59,957 nucleotides of DNA from Streptomyces klenkii (GTDB lineage Bacteria > Actinomycetota > Actinomycetes > Streptomycetales > Streptomycetaceae): positions 1 to 59,957 of the forward strand of contig NZ_RBAM01000022.1 in assembly GCF_003626645.1 (NCBI RefSeq), given 5' to 3'. Under the pieces are notes generated by a model that saw only the letters and a program-made list of their open reading frames with translations, was not told where the DNA came from and did no database searches. The stretch's first letter is position 1. Each line of letters begins with the position of its first letter. A program made the translations under genes and the position numbers. Below are positions 55,470 through 59,957 of this stretch, piece after piece.

Positions 55470-55799
55470 TCACTTGGCTGCCGTCCAGGAGTAGAAGCGG
55501 GTGGCCATCGCGTCGGCCGGCGAACGCCAGGTCGCCGGGTCGTAGGCCTCGATGAAGGGCTTGAGGTCCTCGCTGATGCCGACGAAGCGCGGGTCGCTCT
55601 TGGCCTCCTCGATGAGCTGGCCGCCGTTGTCGGTGTCGAAGTCCTGGAGGTGGAAGTACAGGCCGCGGTACGAGAAGAGCTGGCGGCGGCGGGTGCCCAT
55701 GCGGTGGGGCATCTCGGTGGCGTCGAACTCGCCGAAGAGGCGGGCGACGTCGGCGCTGGAGCCGGGCTCCATCCGGGCCACGATCAGGGTGCTGTGCAT
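55470..55799 (-). CDS. TcmI-family polyketide cyclase (PgaF/JadI-like)
   Basis: 109 aa, single ferredoxin-like domain: HSTLIVARMEPGSSADVARL, FGEFDATEMPHRMGTRRRQL, FSYRGLYFHLQDFDTDNGGQ, and a last stretch R-S-P-A-D-A-M-A-T-R-F-Y. It closes the later rings to the angular benz[a]anthracene skeleton. Its place between the hydroxylase gene and KS-alpha is diagnostic of angucycline clusters. Confidence 0.95.
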   Translation of the reverse strand: MHSTLIVARMEPGSSADVARLFGEFDATEMPHRMGTRRRQLFSYRGLYFHLQDFDTDNGGQLIEEAKSDPRFVGISEDLKPFIEAYDPATWRSPADAMATRFYSWTAAK

Positions 55800-55856
55800 G
55801 AGGGTGCGGTCTCCTTGGCAGGGGTCGGTGGGGTGACGGCGGAGCGGTGCCGGGCG

Positions 55857-57335
55857 TCAGGCGCCGAGCGGGCTGCCGAACCAGCGCTCGAGGGCCATGG
55901 TCAGGTCGTGGTGGCTGCCGGGCGCGGCCCAGGCGACGTAGCCGTCGGGGCGCACCAGCACGGCGGAGGTGCCGCTCAGGCCGCTCGCGGCGGTGACGTC
56001 CCGGGGGGTGGCCGTGACGATGTCGACGCGGTCGGCCCAGCCGGCGGCGCGGGCGCGCAGGGTGGCGTTGTCCTCCAGGTCGAGCAGGACGGGCCGGGCG
56101 GCGCGCAGCAGTTCGGTGCTGCTGGTCTCGCGGCCGGCGGCGGTGCGCAGGGCCAGCCGGGGCATGCGCTTGCCGAGCAGCGGGTGGGTGCCGGTGCCGG
56201 CGTCGTACGTGATCTCCAGGCCGGAGACCATGCCGGCCAGGTGGCGGCTGACGACCTCGTAGCCGATGAGCTCGGTGAGGACGTCGCGCAGGGGCTGGAC
56301 CTCGGGGCCGGACAGGAAGAGCAGGCCCTGGGCGCGGGTGTTCATCAGCAGGCGCTGACCGACCGGGTGGCGCTCGCCGTGGTACGTGTCGAGGAGGCCC
56401 GCCGGGGCCTTGCCCTTGACGACGGCCGCGAGCTTCCAGCCGAGGTTGACCGCGTCCTGGATGCTGGTGTTCATGCCCTGGCCGCCGGCCGGCAGGTGGA
56501 TGTGGGCGGCGTCGCCGGCCAGGATGATGTTGCCGCGGCGGTACTCGGTAACCTGGCGGGTGGCGTCGCCGAAGGAGGACACCCACTCGGGCTCGCCGTG
56601 CGAGATGTCCGTGCCGGTCAGGCGCTTCCAGGCGGCCGCGACCTCCTCGTACGAGGGCGGCTCCGTGCGGCGCTGCGGCGGGGTGCCGCGCTCGCAGACG
56701 ATGATGCGGGTGATGCCGCCGGGCAGCGGGCCCACCATCACCATGCCGCCGGGGAGGGTCTCCCCGATCATGCGCGGTTCGAGGTCGAGGCCGCGGACGT
56801 CGGCGAGGAACATCTCCATCGTGGCGGCGGTGCCGGGGAAGTCGAAGCCGGCCGCCTTGCGGATCAGGCTCCGGCCGCCGTCGCAGCCGACGAGGTAGCG
56901 GGCGGTGAGCGTGTGCTCGCCCTCGGGGCCGCGCACCTGGACCTCGACGCCGTCGCCGGTGTCCTTGACCGAGAGCAGCTCGTGGCTGCGGCGCAGGTCG
57001 GTGCCCAGGCTCGTGACCCAGTCCTCCAGCACGGTCTCGGTGTGGGACTGGGGAACGGACTTGGCGGCCTGGTGCGCGCCCTCCAGGACGCCGAAGTCGA
57101 CGGGCAGGCCGCCGAAGTGGCCGACGTTGCTGGTCTCGACCTCGCCGAAGCGGGAGAGCAGACCGCGCTGGTCGAAGATCTCCATGGTGCGGGCGGTGAA
57201 GCCCAGCCCGCGGGATTCCCCGGTGCGCTTGGCGAGCCGCTCCAGGACGATGACCTCCACCCCTGCGAGCCGCAGTTCGCCGGCGAGCATGAGCCCGGCC
57301 GGACCGGCGCCTGCGATAATCACCGCAGCGTCCAT
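55857..57335 (-). CDS. PgaE/JadH-like FAD-dependent aromatic hydroxylase
   Basis: 492 aa from ATG 57335, with AGGAGAGG upstream. FAD motifs: VIIAGAGPAGLMLAGELRLA, YLVGCDGGRSLIRKAAGFDF and IILAGDAAHIHLPAGGQGMN. The C-terminal thioredoxin-like part carries SAVLVRPDGYVAWAAP. PgaE-type enzymes hydroxylate C-12 of the angucyclinone. It is the first gene of the core operon and faces a roughly 450-base divergent promoter region. An upstream in-frame start at 57461 adds an unconserved 42-residue leader. Confidence 0.94.
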   Translation of the reverse strand: MDAAVIIAGAGPAGLMLAGELRLAGVEVIVLERLAKRTGESRGLGFTARTMEIFDQRGLLSRFGEVETSNVGHFGGLPVDFGVLEGAHQAAKSVPQSHTETVLEDWVTSLGTDLRRSHELLSVKDTGDGVEVQVRGPEGEHTLTARYLVGCDGGRSLIRKAAGFDFPGTAATMEMFLADVRGLDLEPRMIGETLPGGMVMVGPLPGGITRIIVCERGTPPQRRTEPPSYEEVAAAWKRLTGTDISHGEPEWVSSFGDATRQVTEYRRGNIILAGDAAHIHLPAGGQGMNTSIQDAVNLGWKLAAVVKGKAPAGLLDTYHGERHPVGQRLLMNTRAQGLLFLSGPEVQPLRDVLTELIGYEVVSRHLAGMVSGLEITYDAGTGTHPLLGKRMPRLALRTAAGRETSSTELLRAARPVLLDLEDNATLRARAAGWADRVDIVTATPRDVTAASGLSGTSAVLVRPDGYVAWAAPGSHHDLTMALERWFGSPLGA

Positions 57336-57791
57336 GGACCTCTCCTTGCAGTTGGGTTTTTCCTTGGCGGAACCGCATCGGCGGCCGGATAGCGGCGGGC
57401 CGGTATACGACGGCAACAGTCCGGCGACTCTGGCGAACAGCTTCTTCAGCTTTTCCGTCATGGGTCAAGATGCGGTTTCTCAAAGCTCTGATGAGAAACT
57501 GTCAGGGAATTGCAAGATCCGCTCACGGGACCGATTTCCCTCACTGCGGCCCTTACCGGCGCCGTGCGACCCGGGATTTCCCGACAGCTCTGCGGACGTT
57601 ACGAAAACTATTCTTCACCCGGCCCCGCCCGGTCAAGTGGCCCTAGTTCAGGGGACTGTGAAGTCTTGTCAGCACTTGGCAAGATCCGCTGCGGTCGCGT
57701 AAAAGAACGCGGATTCCGGCCCCTCCTCCGGCAGACTCGCGACGATGGCACGTACCGGCCTTATCGGCCGTAACGCGATGGGGGAAAAGAG
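57336..57791. promoter_or_regulatory. Divergent promoter region of the PKS operon with 24-base direct repeats
   Basis: About 455 bases, relatively AT-rich around 57470-57700. It contains two direct repeats with equal spacing: TGTCAG, six variable bases, GCAAGATCCGCT at 57500-57523 and at 57667-57690. A further TCAAG element lies at about 57634. These are candidate sites for a pathway regulator that is not in this window. No gene is evident. Confidence 0.6.
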
Positions 57792-58667
57792 ATGCAGGAA
57801 GTGAACGGGGCGGCGGCGGACGGCTTTTCGGCGCCGTGCCGGGGGGCCGGCTGCACGGCGCGGGAGGCGGCCGGGCGCGGGAAACAGCACCGGCGCCCCG
57901 CGCAGGCGCCCGCGCTGCTGTGCGCGGTGTGCCGGGCGCGGCTGGGGCTGGAGCTGATGCGGCTGCCCGATCTGTACGAGGAGTGCGCCCTGGCCCTGGG
58001 GGCGTCCGGGCCGCGGCGGGAGAAGGTCTCGGGCGGCCCGCTGCCGGGCATGCCCTTCAACGCCACGGCGGCCGACGTGCGCGCCGCCGTCATGGGCGTG
58101 CTGGGCGCCTGGGCGGCGCTCGTGGTCCAGGAGCGGGGCGCGCCCGCCCCCCGCCGGGACGCGGCGGCCCTCTCGCGCTTCCTGCTCCAGCACGTGGGGT
58201 GGCTGGCCGCGCACTCGGCGGCCGGCGAGTTCTCCGAGGAGATCGCGCGGGTCGTGCGCAGGGCCCGGCGGGTCATCGACCCGGACGCGGCGCGGCAGGT
58301 GGCGGTGGGCGGGTGCGTGGAGCCCGGCTGCACGGGTTCCCTGACCGCGGCGGTACGGGCGCGGGCCCCGCACGAGCCGGCCGAGATCACCTGCGACGCG
58401 GACCCCGCGCACCACTGGCTGGGGCACCAGTGGCTGCAGCTGAGCCGCCGCGTGCGGCCGGGCGCCGGCGGCGCGCAGGAGGCGCGGTGGATCAGCGCGG
58501 CGGACATCGCCCGGCTGTGGGCCATGGCCCCCGGCAGCGTCTACCGCCACGCCAGCCAGTCCCAGTGGCGCCGCCGCACCCGAGCGGGCCGCACGTACTA
58601 CTACGAGGGGGACGTACAGCGGTCGCTGGAGGGAAGGAAGGCGGGGGCGGCGAGCGCGGCGAGCTGA
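57792..58667 (+). CDS. Cys-rich OvmZ-like protein with HTH-like C-terminus
   Basis: 291 aa. Residues 15-50 hold four Cys (APCRGAGC, later LLCAVC) of zinc-ribbon look. A helical middle follows, then a second Cys/His group (GGCVEPGC, then ITCDADPAHHW) near residues 175-215. The last 60 residues (WISAADIARLWAMAPGSVYR) look like a helix-turn-helix with R-R-T-R-A-G-R-T-Y-Y wing. Proteins of this kind sit at the edge of angucycline clusters (OvmZ of oviedomycin), role unknown. DNA binding is my inference. Start ATG 57792 follows GGGGGAAAAGAG. Confidence 0.72.
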   Translation: MQEVNGAAADGFSAPCRGAGCTAREAAGRGKQHRRPAQAPALLCAVCRARLGLELMRLPDLYEECALALGASGPRREKVSGGPLPGMPFNATAADVRAAVMGVLGAWAALVVQERGAPAPRRDAAALSRFLLQHVGWLAAHSAAGEFSEEIARVVRRARRVIDPDAARQVAVGGCVEPGCTGSLTAAVRARAPHEPAEITCDADPAHHWLGHQWLQLSRRVRPGAGGAQEARWISAADIARLWAMAPGSVYRHASQSQWRRRTRAGRTYYYEGDVQRSLEGRKAGAASAAS

Positions 58668-58775
58668 GTGGGGGCTGGTCGGCCCCGGCGCGTCCGCGCG
58701 GGGGCCGGCCGGCAACTGCCCTCCGCCGCAGCGGCGGTCAACCACCGCGGTACGGACCGGCGGTGCCGGACAGCG

Positions 58776-58810
58776 GAAAGGGCCGGTACGGGATGCGTAC
58801 CGGCCCTTTC
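58776..58810. terminator. Bidirectional terminator
   Basis: Perfect 15-bp inverted repeat GAAAGGGCCGGTACG / CGTACCGGCCCTTTC with a 5-base loop between convergent genes (plus-strand gene ending 58667, minus-strand gene ending 58832). Short A and T runs flank the stem on both sides. Confidence 0.88.
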
Positions 58811-58831
58811 GGTGGGTGGAGAGTCGGAGGG

Positions 58832-59731
58832 TCAGAGACGGGACGTCTCGATCACCCGCGTCGTGGGGAGGAGCCCCGCGACGTGGGCCGCCTCGCCCGC
58901 CACCACGAGGCAGCGCAGCCCCCGCAGCCCCGGCAGGACGCCCGAGTCGATCAGATCCGGCACGTGCCGGGCAGCCACCCGCAGGACGCTCGCCCGCTCC
59001 TCGCGTACGAGGGAGGCCAGTTCGTACGGGGTGAGTTCACCGGGCGGGGGCAGGACCAGTCGCGCCCCGGCCATGAGCGGCGCCCACAGGGCCAGGGCGG
59101 CGCCGTCGGCGACCGCGGGTGCGTACGGCACGACCACGTCACCCGCGGTGACCGGCAGGAAGCGCCCGTCGGCGGCCAGGCGGCCGACGACGGCGTGCGG
59201 GACGTTCACGCTCCGCAGGACGTACGCGGCGTCGGCGTGCGTGACGTCCGATGCCGGCGGGAGGGCGGCTGCGGAGGAGGCCGGGGTGACGTCGGGGAGC
59301 ACGGTCACCCCGGCGCCCCCGAACGCCCCCGCGAACAGCTCCTGCGTCACGACCACCCCGGCCCCGCTGTCATAAAGGGGCGCCATGCCGCCGCGCCGCA
59401 CATGCTGCGGGTCCAGCAGGACGTACCCCGCACCGGCCTTGAGGACGCCGAGCAGGGCCACGAGCAGGCGCGCGGAGGATTCGAGGCACACGGCGACGAC
59501 GTCGCGGTCCCGTACGCCGTGCGCCCGCAGCCGGTGCGCGAGGTCGTTCGCCCGCTGGTCGAGACCGGCGTAGGTCAGGACGCCGTCGTGGGCGCGGACG
59601 GCCGTGCGCGAGGGATGGACGGCCGCCTGCCGCGCGACGGTGCGGTGCACCGGGGCGGGGCCGGGGACCGACGCGGGTACCCGCGGGCCCCCCTCCCCGG
59701 CGGAGACGGGGGCCAGAGTGAGGGTGCTCAT
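58832..59731 (-). CDS. Adenylation-domain fragment, degenerate
   Basis: 299 aa corresponding to the first 60 percent of an AMP-binding/NRPS adenylation domain. Core A1/A2-like regions are intact: ALTYAGLDQRAND-type start, RDRDVVAVCLESSARLLVAL and LGVLKAGAGYVLLDPQHV. At the A3 phosphate loop, where T-S-G-S-T-G-x-P-K is expected, the sequence reads AAYVLRSVNVPHAVVGRL, so ATP use is doubtful. The chain ends after LRCLVVAGEAAHVAGLLPTT, before A5-A10. It has a good start, a stop and a terminator, so it looks like a retained small protein and not obvious debris. It follows the carboxylase alpha gene. Confidence 0.78.
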   Translation of the reverse strand: MSTLTLAPVSAGEGGPRVPASVPGPAPVHRTVARQAAVHPSRTAVRAHDGVLTYAGLDQRANDLAHRLRAHGVRDRDVVAVCLESSARLLVALLGVLKAGAGYVLLDPQHVRRGGMAPLYDSGAGVVVTQELFAGAFGGAGVTVLPDVTPASSAAALPPASDVTHADAAYVLRSVNVPHAVVGRLAADGRFLPVTAGDVVVPYAPAVADGAALALWAPLMAGARLVLPPPGELTPYELASLVREERASVLRVAARHVPDLIDSGVLPGLRGLRCLVVAGEAAHVAGLLPTTRVIETSRL

Positions 59732-59790
59732 GCCGACAAGTCCTTCGTCCTTCGGTCGTCGGAGTTCCGCGGGAGCCGCGACAGCCCGGC

Positions 59791-59957
59791 TCAGTCCTTG
59801 ATTTCGCAGATGACGGCGCCGGAGGAGACTGAGGCGCCGACTTCGGCGGTGATGCCCTTGATGGTGCCCGCGCGGTGGGCGTTGAGGGGCTGTTCCATCT
59901 TCATCGCCTCAAGGACCACGATCAGTTCGCCCGCGGCGACTTCCTGGCCCTCCTCGA
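59791..59957 (-). CDS. accA: Acyl-CoA carboxylase alpha subunit, C-terminal biotinyl domain (partial)
   Basis: Only the last 55 codons are in the window. They translate to a biotin carboxyl carrier domain with V-L-E-A-M-K-M-E-Q, whose Lys is biotinylated, ending SGAVICEIKD. The rest lies beyond the right edge. It should carry carboxybiotin to the beta subunit encoded at 42964. JadJ is the equivalent in the jadomycin cluster. Confidence 0.88.
   Translation of the reverse strand, partial: EEGQEVAAGELIVVLEAMKMEQPLNAHRAGTIKGITAEVGASVSSGAVICEIKD

Overview
The window is chromosomal DNA from a Streptomyces-like actinomycete. Supporting signs are very high GC with strong third-position GC bias, frequent GTG starts, many ATGA/GTGA stop-start overlaps, a short chaplin gene, a three-subunit succinate dehydrogenase with cytochrome b558, and a type II polyketide synthase. 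No rRNA, tRNA, CRISPR array or insertion sequence was recognised.

Left part (1-25950), mostly housekeeping and accessory genes: a STAS anti-anti-sigma-like protein, a DUF5994-type pair and small unknown genes; an alkylation-repair run (Ada-AlkA fusion, Ogt, ArsR-type regulator); a CDP-glycerol glycerophosphotransferase-like gene whose frame is broken exactly at 14 tandem copies of a 7-base repeat; a STAND/NB-ARC ATPase with a TPR-like tail; a chaplin; a prenyl-synthase-like protein that has lost both aspartate motifs; a StyA-like flavoprotein; crcB-DUF190-crcB; a LysR gene divergent from sdhCAB; a two-gene ABC exporter; an ECF sigma factor fused to a ZAS-like motif, a membrane segment and a CAP domain; and two PH-domain membrane proteins divergent from a TetR gene across a 54-base dyad.

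Middle part (25960-35750): an FUSC-family membrane protein; the inositol catabolism genes iolB-iolD-mmsA; a beta-carbonic anhydrase and an alpha/beta hydrolase preceded by a 40-codon ORF; and a secreted DUF6081-like protein ending before a 20-bp hairpin.

Right part (35751 to the end): an angucycline-type biosynthetic cluster, nearly all on the minus strand. Read from the right, the core is PgaE-like FAD hydroxylase, TcmI-type cyclase, KS-alpha, KS-beta/CLF, ACP, ketoreductase, didomain aromatase/cyclase, and a PgaM-like oxygenase-SDR fusion. Around it lie two MFS exporters, two NADPH:FMN reductases, a Sfp-type PPTase overlapping an unusual acidic carrier protein, acyl-CoA carboxylase subunits (beta and epsilon near 43-44.6 kb, and the biotinyl end of an alpha subunit at the right edge), an acyl-CoA-dehydrogenase-like flavin hydroxylase, a two-domain ABM oxygenase resembling the AlpJ/JadG/GilOII B-ring-cleaving group, an NmrA-type reductase, an OYE-type ene reductase and a MarR regulator. 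Near-identical palindromes lie upstream of the ene-reductase gene and between nmrA and marR, which suggests one MarR-controlled tailoring regulon. The right end also carries an adenylation-domain fragment and a Cys-rich OvmZ-like protein. The cluster continues beyond the right edge.

Together the core should make an angucyclinone (UWM6/rabelomycin type), hydroxylate and reduce it, and probably open or rearrange ring B. The final product cannot be read from this window.
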